NCBI GenBank assembly: GCA_027485675.1 | Contig: JAIXQP010000023.1 | Location: forward strand, 124,001-188,000 | Direction of reading: 5' to 3' | Length of the DNA: 64,000 nt | Origin: Terriglobales bacterium | Lineage (GTDB): Bacteria; Acidobacteriota; Terriglobia; Bryobacterales; Bryobacteraceae | In this document: positions 17,506 through 25,524 of the stretch, one piece after another | How positions within the stretch are numbered: the first letter of the stretch is position 1 | How the letters are laid out: every line of letters begins with the position of its first letter | The notes under the pieces: generated by a model | Told to the model about the DNA's origin: nothing | Databases searched by the model: none | What the model saw: the letters and a program-made list of their open reading frames with translations, nothing else | Made by a program: the position numbers and the translations under genes

Positions 17506-17520
17506 CTGCTACAATAGCAG
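17506..17520 (+). promoter_or_regulatory. extended -10 promoter inside a perfect palindrome
   Basis: CTGCTACAATAGCAG has perfect 6-base arms around CAA. It contains TGC-TACAAT (17507-17515), an extended -10 element oriented to the nuclease gene starting at 17537. No matching -35 was seen, as expected for extended -10 promoters. A protein binding the palindrome would block the promoter. Confidence 0.45.
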
Positions 17521-17536
17521 CGAACAGAAGGCGAAT

Positions 17537-18757
17537 TTGAGTTCTCTCGGCTCCCAACTCGATCTCCTGCGCCAGCGCATCGCCGCCGTTGACCGCAAGT
17601 ACGCCGCCGCGCCCGCTGCCCAGCCGAAACCCCGCATTGAAGACTGGATCTCGGGCGCCGAAGTGCAAACCCCCGCCGGCGCTCACTTTGAATGCACCCG
17701 GCTCTGGGGCCGCCACCAGCGCCACGGCAGCATGCATCTGTCCGAGCTCGAAGAGTGGCCCGCCGACCTCCTCCACGCCATCTCCGACGGCGCCATCCCA
17801 CAGACAACCCCGCAGCGCATCGCCTTTCTCGATACCGAAACCACGGGTCTCGCCGGCGGCACCGGAACCTATCCCTTCCTCGTCGGCGTCGGCGGCATCA
17901 CCGAACGCGGCTTCGAAGTCCGCCAGTTCTTCATGCGGGACTACGCCGAAGAGCCGAGCCAGTTAACGGCGCTCAACGAGTTCCTCGCACAGTTCGACGT
18001 GCTCGTCACCTACAACGGCCGCGCCTACGATCAGCCATTGCTTGAAACCCGCTTCCGCCTGGCCCGCATGAAGCCCCCCTTCGGCCGCATGGAGCATCTC
18101 GACCTGCTCTACGGCGCCCGCCGCCTCTGGAAACTGCACTTTGAAAGCTGCCGGCTCGTCGAACTGGAGACGCAGATTCTCGGCTACGAGCGCGAAGGCG
18201 ACGTCCCCGGCTCGATGATCCCCTACCTCTATTTCGAGTACCTGCGGACGCGCCACGCCGGCAAGCTGGCCGGCATCTTTGAACACAACGCGCTCGACAT
18301 CGTCACGCTCGCCTGCCTCACGGGCATCGTGCCCCGGGCGTTTGCCGAGCCGCTCTCCGTCAAACTGCACCGGGGCGCGGAGATGGTGGGCCTGGGCCGG
18401 TGGTTACGCAAGGCGGAACGCCTGGACGACGCGGCCGTGCTCTTCCGCCGGGCCATTGAAAAGGGGCTGCCGGATGAGCTCCTGTGGCGCACCATGTGGG
18501 ACAGTGCACTGCTTGAAAAGAAGCAGGGCAGGGAAGCGGCGGCGACGGCGCTGTTCTCGGAGCTTTCGACGGTCCGCAATCCCCATCAGTGCGGCGCGCT
18601 CGAAGAGCTGGCCAAGTACTTTGAGCACAAGGAAAAGAATGTCGCCATGGCGCTGGATATGACGGAAGCGGCGCTCCGCCTCGGCCGCAGCGAATCGCTG
18701 CTCAAGCGCCGCGAGCGCCTCGCCAAAAAGCTATCGCCCGCCCGCCGGCTGCTATAG
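17537..18757 (+). CDS. RNase H-like (DEDD) exonuclease-domain protein, YprB-like
   Basis: The product is 406 residues from TTG at 17537, with a GAAGGCG site upstream. The RNase_H_2 fold is shown by IAFLDTETTG (Asp99, Glu101), a third acidic residue in TYNGRAYDQPLLETR (Asp165) and a final EHNALDIVTL motif (His250, Asp254). This gives the DEDD set of 3'-5' exonuclease-like proteins. The last 130 residues form TPR-like helices. B. subtilis YprB has the same order of domains. The substrate (DNA or RNA) cannot be decided. The 3' end overlaps the convergent membrane-protein gene by 56 bp. Confidence 0.85.
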   Translation: MSSLGSQLDLLRQRIAAVDRKYAAAPAAQPKPRIEDWISGAEVQTPAGAHFECTRLWGRHQRHGSMHLSELEEWPADLLHAISDGAIPQTTPQRIAFLDTETTGLAGGTGTYPFLVGVGGITERGFEVRQFFMRDYAEEPSQLTALNEFLAQFDVLVTYNGRAYDQPLLETRFRLARMKPPFGRMEHLDLLYGARRLWKLHFESCRLVELETQILGYEREGDVPGSMIPYLYFEYLRTRHAGKLAGIFEHNALDIVTLACLTGIVPRAFAEPLSVKLHRGAEMVGLGRWLRKAERLDDAAVLFRRAIEKGLPDELLWRTMWDSALLEKKQGREAAATALFSELSTVRNPHQCGALEELAKYFEHKEKNVAMALDMTEAALRLGRSESLLKRRERLAKKLSPARRLL

Positions 18758-18986
18758 CCAACCCCGCCACCGGCCCTAGCATCCCCGGCAGATACGGCCG
18801 CGCGAAGATCGCCTTCGCCAGCGCCGACGTCCGCTCGCCAAACACCATATGCGCGATGCCCCACCACGCCAACAGCCCCCCCGCCACCAGCCCGCCGATC
18901 AACCCCGCCAGCCACCAGCGCCGCTCCCGGTTCCAACCCAGCGCCAACAGCCCCGCCACCACCAGCGGCGTCACCACGAACATCAT
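18702..18986 (-). CDS. small membrane protein, unknown function
   Basis: The product is 94 residues, with three predicted hydrophobic helices (about 2-17, 25-50 and 68-88). It starts with ATGATG overlapping the stop of the alanine dehydrogenase gene, so it is translationally coupled to it. No family was recognised. The 3' end overlaps the exonuclease gene by 56 bp on the opposite strand. The membrane-protein composition and coupling argue that it is real. Confidence 0.55.
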   Translation of the reverse strand: MMFVVTPLVVAGLLALGWNRERRWWLAGLIGGLVAGGLLAWWGIAHMVFGERTSALAKAIFARPYLPGMLGPVAGLAIAAGGRAIAFWRGARGA

Positions 18987-20098
18987 GGCAGCAGGCTGCT
19001 CAATGCAACATACGGCCGCCCCTGGCCCTCCGCCACGGCCGCATACGTCACCTGTCCGGCGTACGTGTTGACGCCTTCGGCAATCGCCGCGCTCTCCCGC
19101 GCCGCCCGCATCGGGCCCTTGTTCGCCAGCGCCAACAGATAAGGCAGCGTCGCGTTCGTCAACGCCAAGGTCGACGTGTGCGGCACCGCCGCCGGCATGT
19201 TCGAAACGCAGTAGTGCAGCACGGAGTCGACGTAGTAGATCGGGTCCGTATGCGTCGTCGGATGCGAGGTCTCAAAGCATCCGCCTTGATCAATGGCCAC
19301 ATCCACCATCACGGCCCCGGCCTTCATCAACTTCAACATCTCCCGCCGCACCAGCTTCGGCGCGGCCGCCCCGGGGATCAGCACCGCGCCGATCACAAGG
19401 TCCGCCAGCCGGATGGTCTCGCGCACGGTGTGCACGTTCGAGGCGAGGGTAATCACCTGCCCGTTGTAGATGTCATCCAGCTCCCGCAGCCGGTTCAAGT
19501 TCCGGTCGACGATGGTGACATTCGCGCCCAACCCCAGCGCCATCTTCGCCGCGTTATGGCCCACCACGCCGCCGCCCAGAATCAGCACGTTGGCCGCCGC
19601 CACGCCCGGCACCCCGCCCAGCAGAATCCCTCGCCCGCCGTTCGGCGCCTCCAGATATTGCGCCCCCACTTGCACCGACATCCGCCCGGCCACCTCGCTC
19701 ATCGGCGTCAGCAGCGGCAGGCTGCCGTCGCGCTCGCGGATGGTCTCATAGGCGATCGCGGTCACCGAGGCGTCCAGCAACGCCTGCGTCAACTCCGGCA
19801 ATGGCGCCAGATGCAGATAGGTGAACAGCGTCAGCCCCGGCCGCAGGAAACGGTATTCCGACGGCTGCGGCTCCTTCACCTTCACCACCAGATCGCACCG
19901 CTCCCAAACCCCGGCGGCGTCCGCGGCGATCTCCGCCCCGGCTTCGACGTACTCGGCATCCGGCAGGGAACTCCCCGCGCCCGCACCCGTTTCGACGATC
20001 ACCTCGTGCCCGGCTTCCCGCAGCGCCGTCACCCCGGCGGGCACCAGGCCGACGCGCGCCTCGTGGTCTTTTACCTCTTTCGCAACACCAATGCGCAT
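18983..20098 (-). CDS. ald: alanine dehydrogenase
   Basis: The enzyme interconverts L-alanine and pyruvate plus ammonia with NAD. The 371-residue length is standard. The N-terminus [20 protein letters not shown], the catalytic region around [11 protein letters not shown] (Lys) and YLHLAP (His), and the nucleotide-binding glycine motif [17 protein letters not shown] are all typical, as is the C-terminal [14 protein letters not shown]. The ATG directly abuts a perfect 7-base hairpin (20099-20115), which could control its translation. It is followed by a coupled small membrane protein. Confidence 0.95.
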   Translation of the reverse strand: MRIGVAKEVKDHEARVGLVPAGVTALREAGHEVIVETGAGAGSSLPDAEYVEAGAEIAADAAGVWERCDLVVKVKEPQPSEYRFLRPGLTLFTYLHLAPLPELTQALLDASVTAIAYETIRERDGSLPLLTPMSEVAGRMSVQVGAQYLEAPNGGRGILLGGVPGVAAANVLILGGGVVGHNAAKMALGLGANVTIVDRNLNRLRELDDIYNGQVITLASNVHTVRETIRLADLVIGAVLIPGAAAPKLVRREMLKLMKAGAVMVDVAIDQGGCFETSHPTTHTDPIYYVDSVLHYCVSNMPAAVPHTSTLALTNATLPYLLALANKGPMRAARESAAIAEGVNTYAGQVTYAAVAEGQGRPYVALSSLLP

Positions 20099-20115
20099 AC
20101 CCCTAGCTTAGGGGT
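20099..20115 (-). promoter_or_regulatory. hairpin abutting the ald start codon
   Basis: ACCCCTAGCTTAGGGGT on the plus strand is a perfect inverted repeat with 7-base arms and a 3-base loop. In the ald mRNA the 3' arm ends immediately before the ATG and the repeat includes the TAA stop of the upstream gene. There is no U-tract, so it is not a typical terminator. It may hide the initiation region or be an operator. Confidence 0.45.
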
Positions 20116-20587
20116 TTGGCACCGCCGCCGCCACGGAACTGGTGTCCCGCTTCGGACCCAGGCCCAGGGCGATCAGGCTCAACGACGTAATCTTCCCGTT
20201 CGGCGGCAGGTTCTGATCTTTCTGGAACCGCTTCAGGGCTTCGGCGCAATCGGGCGTCCAGGCACTCGAAGGTTCGCGCCCCAGATAACCGCGCGCCGCC
20301 AGCGCCTGTTCAATCTCCAGATACCGGTCATCCGTAGGCCGCGGTTGACCATAACTGCGGCGTTGCACGGCTACCGGCTGCGGCGAACGTCCCCGGCCCC
20401 GCGCCACGACGCGCTTCTTCGATTTGTACCGCGAGTTGGCCGCTGCGTGCCGCTGCTTCGCCGTGTTCTTCGACGCACTCGCGGCCGGCTTTTTCGCAGG
20501 CGCCGCCTTCTTCTTCGGAGGAGCGGCGACGCCCACGGTTAACCCTAGAGTGACCAAAGCCACTACGAGCAGTAACCAGTTCTTCAT
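20108..20587 (-). CDS. exported peptidoglycan-binding domain protein
   Basis: The product is 159 residues. A signal peptide (about 1-22) is followed by a Lys/Ala/Arg-rich, low-complexity linker (about 24-80). The C-terminal module (about 88-145: YLEIEQALAARGYLG, then WTPDCAEALKRFQKDQNL and NGKITSLSLIALGLG) is a PGB_1-like peptidoglycan-binding domain. The very basic linker may bind the acidic envelope or nucleic acid. It lies 22 bp downstream of the HtrA protease gene on the same strand, so co-expression under envelope stress is plausible. Confidence 0.75.
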   Translation of the reverse strand: MKNWLLLVVALVTLGLTVGVAAPPKKKAAPAKKPAASASKNTAKQRHAAANSRYKSKKRVVARGRGRSPQPVAVQRRSYGQPRPTDDRYLEIEQALAARGYLGREPSSAWTPDCAEALKRFQKDQNLPPNGKITSLSLIALGLGPKRDTSSVAAAVPNP

Positions 20588-20609
20588 GAACCCACTATCC
20601 TAACAGAGA

Positions 20610-22220
20610 CTAGTTGCCCTCCGGCAAAGTCCCCGCGGCGAAGAAGGCCACGTACGAAGTTGCACCCTGCTGCCGGCCCGGCGCCGGACGCATCACCCGG
20701 AACGCCACCGCGTCGCCCGGCTTCAACGTGCCCTGCAGCTTCCGCAAATCCTCGGGCGAAGCCACCGGCTGGCGGTTCACGCTGATGATCACGTCCCGTT
20801 CCTGCAGCCCGATTTCAGCGGCAAACGAGCCCTCTTCCACCTTCGTGACGTAGATGCCCCGCTGGTCGCCTTCGCCAAGCTTCAGCGCCTCTTTCTCAGT
20901 CTCCGACATGGGCCGGATCATGATGCCGAACTTCGCCGGGGTGCCTTCCGCCTTCTCCGGCGTCGGGGTGTCATTCCGGCGGCGGGCGAAGCGCGGGTCG
21001 TCCTTGAAGACCTCTTCGCGGTCGAGCACGGTCACCACGAGGTCCAGCTTCTTGCCGGCCCGGTCCACGGTCACTTTCAGTTTGCTCTCAATCGGCATCT
21101 CGCTGACCTTGGAGACGAGCTCCTCGCCGTCTTTAATCGGCTTGCCGTCGATGGCGATCAGGATATCTTCCGCCTTAATGCCGGCCTTCTCCGCCGGGCC
21201 GCCCGGCGTCACCGAACCCACCAGCACGCCGTTCGTATACCCGGCCGCCTTCAGAACTTCCGGCTTCTCATTCCGGTTCCAGCTCACGCCAATCGATCCG
21301 CGCTTCACGCGTCCGTATTGAATGATGCTGTTGTAAGACCGCACCATCTGGTTCGAAGGCAGCGCGAAGCCGATACCCTGGTAACCGCCGCTCTGCGTCG
21401 CAATCGCGGTATTCACCCCGATCACTTCGCCGTTGATGTTCAGCAGCGGGCCGCCCGAGTTGCCGGGGTTGATCGCCGCGTCGGTCTGAATGAAGTGCTG
21501 GAACTGCTCCGCGCTCGGCAGGTCCCGTCCGGTGGCGCTGACGATGCCCGCGGTCACCGTGGCCGCCAGGCCGAACGGAGAACCGATCGCCACGGCCCAA
21601 TCGCCCACCTGGACGCCGTCTGAATTGGCCACCTTGATGAACTGCAGCGGCTTCTTCGCGTCGATCTTGATCACCGCAATGTCGCTCTCAAAGTCGGTGC
21701 CGATCACCTTCGCCTTGTACTCGGTCGTATCCCCCGAGAACTTCACTTTAATGTTGTCCGCCTTCTCAATCACGTGCAGGTTCGTGATGATGTAGCCGTT
21801 TCGATCCACCACAAAGCCGGAGCCGGTGGCTTCCCGCGGCGTCGGCCGCTGCGGCATGGCGTCCGCTCCGCCCGGTCCGCGGAAGAAGCGGCGGAACAGG
21901 TCCATCCCGTCCTCCTCGCCCTCCTCGGCATCCGGCGCGGGGGCGCCGCGGCGCCGCGTAGTGGCCGGCTTTGGAACGAAGTCGGTCGTAATGTTCACCA
22001 CGGCCGGCTCAACAGCCTTGGCAATCTTCGTAAATTCATTAGGCAGCGAGGTCGTAGCCGGAATCACAATCGGGGTCGCATCCGGCGCCACCGCCTGGCC
22101 TTTGGCGGCGGTTGCGGTCGAACTGATCAGCGTGCCGATCAGGACACAGACGGAGAGGCTGAATACAGCCAGACTGGAAGAAAGCAGCTTCTGCTGCCGA
22201 ATGTTCGCGAATAGTTTCAT
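20610..22220 (-). CDS. periplasmic serine protease of the DegP/HtrA (Do) family
   Basis: The product is 536 residues. An N-terminal signal/anchor (about 13-38) leads to a trypsin-like domain with His149 (TNLHVIE), Asp180 (ESDIAVIKI) and Ser255 (GNSGGPLL). Two PDZ domains follow (about 300-390 and 430-525), as in DegP and DegQ. An acidic, Arg/Pro-rich insert (about 83-130) precedes the catalytic domain, in the position of the LA loop region. Its role is degradation or chaperoning of misfolded envelope proteins. The 5' leader contains AGG 9 bases from the ATG and an AT-rich stretch. Confidence 0.95.
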   Translation of the reverse strand: MKLFANIRQQKLLSSSLAVFSLSVCVLIGTLISSTATAAKGQAVAPDATPIVIPATTSLPNEFTKIAKAVEPAVVNITTDFVPKPATTRRRGAPAPDAEEGEEDGMDLFRRFFRGPGGADAMPQRPTPREATGSGFVVDRNGYIITNLHVIEKADNIKVKFSGDTTEYKAKVIGTDFESDIAVIKIDAKKPLQFIKVANSDGVQVGDWAVAIGSPFGLAATVTAGIVSATGRDLPSAEQFQHFIQTDAAINPGNSGGPLLNINGEVIGVNTAIATQSGGYQGIGFALPSNQMVRSYNSIIQYGRVKRGSIGVSWNRNEKPEVLKAAGYTNGVLVGSVTPGGPAEKAGIKAEDILIAIDGKPIKDGEELVSKVSEMPIESKLKVTVDRAGKKLDLVVTVLDREEVFKDDPRFARRRNDTPTPEKAEGTPAKFGIMIRPMSETEKEALKLGEGDQRGIYVTKVEEGSFAAEIGLQERDVIISVNRQPVASPEDLRKLQGTLKPGDAVAFRVMRPAPGRQQGATSYVAFFAAGTLPEGN

Positions 22221-22260
22221 ACGGAAACCTGCCTTAAATACCTTTACTCAGTTTACTTCT

Positions 22261-23112
22261 CTATGGATGTGCCGTCTTGCGGTTCGGTTTCAATTCGACG
22301 AGCAGCACCCCGGCCAGGATCAATCCGGCGCCCACCGCGGCGCGGCCCGTCAACATCTCGCCCGTCCACCACCAAGCCACCAGCCACGCAAAAACGGGTT
22401 CGAGCATGAAAATCAACGCCGCCCGCGTCGGGCTCAAATACTGCTGCGCCCACGTCTGCGCGAGAAACGCAAACGCCGTCGCCAGCAGTCCGCCGCCCAC
22501 AATCGCCAGCACCACCGCCGGCGCCCACCGGATCTCCGGCGTCTCCGCCACCGGCAGAAACAGCCACGCCACCACCGCCGCGCACGCCACCTGCAGAAAC
22601 GCGAGGTTGCCGGAGGCTACCCGCGACGCCAGATGACCCAGCAAAACGATGTGGACGGCAAACGCCATCGCCGCGGCAATCGTCAGCGCATCGCCGCGCC
22701 CAATCGTCAGGCTCTCCCCTTGCAGTGATAGTAACGACATCCCAATGGTCGCCGCCAGCACTCCAAACATCTCCGCTGGCCGCGTCTTAGTTCGATAGAC
22801 GAGCCAACTCAAAAAAGGTACCAGCACAACATAGCCGCCCGTGAGAAAAGCGCTTTTCGACGGCGTCGTCATCCGCAGGCCAATCGTCTGCAGAATGTAG
22901 CCGGCCATCAACACCACGCCCAGCCCGGCCGCCGGCCAGGACCAGCGAATGCTGCGCCGGTACGCCACCCCCAGCACCGCGGCGGCCAGCGTGAACCGCA
23001 GCGCCAGATAGAGCACGCTTGAAACATCATCGAGCGCCGCCTTGGCCACGACGAACATGCCGCCCCACACCAAGGCGGTCGAAGCCAGCACCAGATCGGC
23101 GTACCGCTTCAT
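22261..23112 (-). CDS. EamA-family (drug/metabolite) transporter
   Basis: The product is 283 residues from the ATG at 23112, which overlaps the upstream peptidase stop as ATGA; a longer in-frame start would lie inside that gene. Ten hydrophobic helices in two repeats are visible, with EamA features such as ALVWGGMFVVAKAAL in helix 1 and TPSKSAFLTGGYVVLVPFLSWL. Family members export amino acids or small metabolites. Coupling to an M20 peptidase suggests that it handles a peptide-derived product, but the substrate is unknown. Confidence 0.85.
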   Translation of the reverse strand: MKRYADLVLASTALVWGGMFVVAKAALDDVSSVLYLALRFTLAAAVLGVAYRRSIRWSWPAAGLGVVLMAGYILQTIGLRMTTPSKSAFLTGGYVVLVPFLSWLVYRTKTRPAEMFGVLAATIGMSLLSLQGESLTIGRGDALTIAAAMAFAVHIVLLGHLASRVASGNLAFLQVACAAVVAWLFLPVAETPEIRWAPAVVLAIVGGGLLATAFAFLAQTWAQQYLSPTRAALIFMLEPVFAWLVAWWWTGEMLTGRAAVGAGLILAGVLLVELKPNRKTAHP

Positions 23113-24332
23113 TCGGCCAGCAGCAGCGCCAACGTCAACAGGACGCGCTTCAATCCGGAGTCGCGGCCCTCCGGCCGGAACCACTCGCCCGGCGTATGCG
23201 CCCCGCCGCCCGTGCCGCCCGCGCCAATCGAAACCGCCGGAATCCCCATGCTCAACGGAATGTTGGCGTCGGTCGACGAGCAGTCGATGCGCGAATGGAT
23301 CCCCAGCCACTCGTCCACGGCCGCGATGTAGCGCAGCAGCGGCGCATCCGTCGCCAAACCGCCGCCGGGCCGGGCGCCGGTCTCCCGCAGCTTCGCTGTT
23401 ACCCGCGCCACGGTCGCCTGCGCGTTCTCCATCTCGGCCGCCTTGGCCACGCAGGTGCTCAGCAGGTCGCCCAGCAGTTCCAGTTGCCCCGGCGACTCCG
23501 AGCGGATATCCAGCTTGGCCCGCGCGGAATTCGGAATCGAGTTGACGCTCACGCCCCCATCGATCACGCCAAAGTTAAAGGACGAACGCACCCCCGGCAC
23601 CGGCTCCGGCTGATTCTCCGCAAACAGCGTAATCACGCGGCTCAACGCATGCACCGGGTTGCCCACGCCGTAGTCGGACCAGCTATGCCCGCCCGGCCCG
23701 GCGAAGCTGATCTCAAACCGGCGGCTGGCCAGCGCCTGGCACGTCACATGGTCCGTCGAAGGACCGTCCAGCACCAGATACGAGCGGATCTTGCTTGCCA
23801 ACGGCGACTGCCGGCACAGGTACCGCATCCCGCTCAGGTTTCCCTCGCCCTCTTCGCCCACGTTCGCGATAAACACCGGCGCGGCCGTCACGCCCGTCAA
23901 CTCCGGCGTCGCTTTCATCACCCGCACCAGCGCCAGCAGTCCCGCCAGGCCGGCCCCGTTATCGGAAACCCCAGGGCCACGGAAGGTGCCGTCCGGTTGC
24001 GTATACACCTCTTCCGGCGTGCGCGGCGCCAGCACCGTATCGAGATGCGCGGTCACGGCCACATACGGGCCCGCCGGATTGGGCGACAGAAACGCCACCA
24101 CGTTGCCGGCCGGGTCAATCGTCGCCTCGCAGCCGAGCGCCCGGAACTGCTGCTGCATCCATTCGGCCCGTTTCTGCTCAAAGAACGTGGGCGACGGGAT
24201 CCGGCACAACGCCAAATGCTTCTCGTTCACCCACTGCTTGTCTTTGCTGAGCAGCAGCAGCGCCTCTTTGATACCCCGCGCCGCAGCCAGCGCGGTTACG
24301 CTGGGAACGCCGGGAGCAAGCGATGGGGGCAT
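23109..24332 (-). CDS. M20-family metallopeptidase (peptidase T/CPG2-like)
   Basis: The product is 407 residues. The di-zinc ligands are present in order: His96 with Asp98 (AHLDTV), bridging Asp124 (VSDNGAG), the catalytic Glu160-Glu161 pair (GEEGEGN), Asp189 (LVLDGPS) and a C-terminal His in GGAHTPGEWF. A dimerisation domain with AGPGGHSWSDYG lies between. It probably hydrolyses short peptides or acylated amino acids in the cytoplasm; no signal peptide is seen. TACACT sits 7 bases before the ATG and there is no Shine-Dalgarno. Confidence 0.9.
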   Translation of the reverse strand: MPPSLAPGVPSVTALAAARGIKEALLLLSKDKQWVNEKHLALCRIPSPTFFEQKRAEWMQQQFRALGCEATIDPAGNVVAFLSPNPAGPYVAVTAHLDTVLAPRTPEEVYTQPDGTFRGPGVSDNGAGLAGLLALVRVMKATPELTGVTAAPVFIANVGEEGEGNLSGMRYLCRQSPLASKIRSYLVLDGPSTDHVTCQALASRRFEISFAGPGGHSWSDYGVGNPVHALSRVITLFAENQPEPVPGVRSSFNFGVIDGGVSVNSIPNSARAKLDIRSESPGQLELLGDLLSTCVAKAAEMENAQATVARVTAKLRETGARPGGGLATDAPLLRYIAAVDEWLGIHSRIDCSSTDANIPLSMGIPAVSIGAGGTGGGAHTPGEWFRPEGRDSGLKRVLLTLALLLAE

Positions 24333-24339
24333 AAATCCG

Positions 24340-24345
24340 AGTGTA
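24340..24345 (-). promoter_or_regulatory. candidate -10 element for the M20 peptidase-EamA pair
   Basis: TACACT on the minus strand, 7 bases before the ATG at 24332. The same hexamer and spacing precede the metallophosphoesterase gene at 2844. Confidence 0.35.
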
Positions 24346-24359
24346 ACAGGCGGCCCCCG

Positions 24360-25016
24360 CTACTCCGGCTTGCGCAGCCAAACATAGCAGTGGTTGCCGA
24401 GAACGTAGGCCCGCGGAGAGCGCCGCAGCGGAACATCCAGGTAGCGCAACGGAAACAGCAGCCAGCCGAGCAGCCCGTGCACCAGCCCGCGCAGCGGCCG
24501 CCACGGGCACCACAGCTTGGCGTACTCGATCACGAACACGAGCAGCGTGGCCGTCGGGCCGGTGCGCCAGCCCTCGGCTATCACCTCCAATCCCCCTGCC
24601 ATCACCCGCAGCCCCTGCGGCGTGAACCGCCGGTAGTCGTGCGGATAGGCGTGAAACGGATGGCAGAACGGCACCACCAAATGGGCGTAGCCGCCCGGGC
24701 GCAGCACCCGTTCAATCTCGCGCACGATGCGCTCCGGATGCGGCGTGTGTTCGAGCACCGCATCGCACTCCACCCGGCTGAACACTCCGTCCGGAAACGG
24801 CAACTCCTCCGCGTTGCAGGCAACATCGACGCCCGGCATCACGGCCAGATCCACGTTGACGTAGCCCGGAGCGTACGTGCCGGCCGACCCGATATAGAGG
24901 TTCCAGCGCCCCAGCGGCGCCTCCACCGCGAGCTCGCGCGGGTCGTGCAGCAGCGGTACGGGCGGCGTCAGCCAGCGCCGCCAACGATTTCGACGGCGGC
25001 GGTAGACTTCTTCCAT
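24360..25016 (-). CDS. class I SAM-dependent methyltransferase (type 11)
   Basis: The product is 218 residues from the ATG at 25016; a longer frame would cross the ccm promoter. The SAM-binding region reads LYIGSAGTYAPGYVNVDL (an atypical glycine loop), then DVACNAEELPFPDGVFSRVECDAVLEH and RVLRPGG. Those are the motif II/III features of Methyltransf_11 proteins. A hydrophobic stretch near residues 160-190 could associate with membrane. The substrate is unknown; such proteins often modify quinones, lipids or glycans. The gene is divergent from ccmE with 46 bp between. Confidence 0.75.
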   Translation of the reverse strand: MEEVYRRRRNRWRRWLTPPVPLLHDPRELAVEAPLGRWNLYIGSAGTYAPGYVNVDLAVMPGVDVACNAEELPFPDGVFSRVECDAVLEHTPHPERIVREIERVLRPGGYAHLVVPFCHPFHAYPHDYRRFTPQGLRVMAGGLEVIAEGWRTGPTATLLVFVIEYAKLWCPWRPLRGLVHGLLGWLLFPLRYLDVPLRRSPRAYVLGNHCYVWLRKPE

Positions 25017-25036
25017 TGCAGCGGTTCCGTTGGCGA

Positions 25037-25042
25037 TATAAT
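25037..25042 (+). promoter_or_regulatory. consensus -10 box of the cytochrome c maturation operon
   Basis: TATAAT is a perfect -10 match, 20 bases before the GTG at 25063. GAGG (25052-25055) serves as Shine-Dalgarno. No good -35 at 16-18 bp was seen; TTGCAG (25016-25021) is 15 bp away. Confidence 0.5.
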
Positions 25043-25062
25043 GAGGGCGAAGAGGTGCGGAA

Positions 25063-25500
25063 GTGAACACAACGGTTAAATTTGGTTTAGTGATCGCGGT
25101 GGTAGTAGGCACGCTCGGATGGGTTGCCGCCAGCGGCGTCAACGAAGACACGGCCTCCTACTATAAGACCATCAGCGAGATTGAGAAGATGGATGCCAGC
25201 GCGAAAACCAAGCGGTTGCGCGTGGGTGGCGACATCGAAAAAGGCTCCATCAAACGCGACGGCAAACAGGTATCCTTCGTGCTGGTGGAAGAGAAGCGCA
25301 AGATGAACGTGCGCTACGACGGCAATGAGCCGCTGCCCGACACGTTCCGCGACGGCGCCCAGGCGCTCGTCGATGGACGCATCGAACCGGACGGCACGTT
25401 TCACGCGGCGAAGATCTCGGCCAAGTGCGCTTCGAAGTACGAAGCCAAGCCAGGCGGCAACTACAAGAAAGAGAACTCCATCAACGAACGGGCTTCGTAG
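25063..25500 (+). CDS. ccmE: cytochrome c maturation heme chaperone CcmE (CXXXY type)
   Basis: CcmE accepts heme from CcmABCD and passes it to the CcmF/H lyase in the periplasm. The 145-residue protein has an N-terminal membrane anchor (about 6-24) and an OB-fold (LRVGGDIEKGSI, VRYDGNEPLPDTFRDG, ALVDGRIEPDGTFHA). The heme-binding site is C122-A-S-K-Y126 in AKCASKYEAK; classical CcmE has His in HxxxY. Cys in place of His is known in archaeal, Gram-positive and some deltaproteobacterial CcmE. Start GTG with GAGG 7 bases upstream. Confidence 0.92.
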   Translation: MNTTVKFGLVIAVVVGTLGWVAASGVNEDTASYYKTISEIEKMDASAKTKRLRVGGDIEKGSIKRDGKQVSFVLVEEKRKMNVRYDGNEPLPDTFRDGAQALVDGRIEPDGTFHAAKISAKCASKYEAKPGGNYKKENSINERAS

Positions 25501-25524
25501 TCTAGTCTTATAGAGGTTCTAGTC

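Noticed and set aside
22261-23310. Longer 349-codon start for the EamA transporter
   Set aside because: The extra 66 residues are hydrophilic and lie in the M20 peptidase gene; the ATGA start at 23112 gives a normal ten-helix protein.
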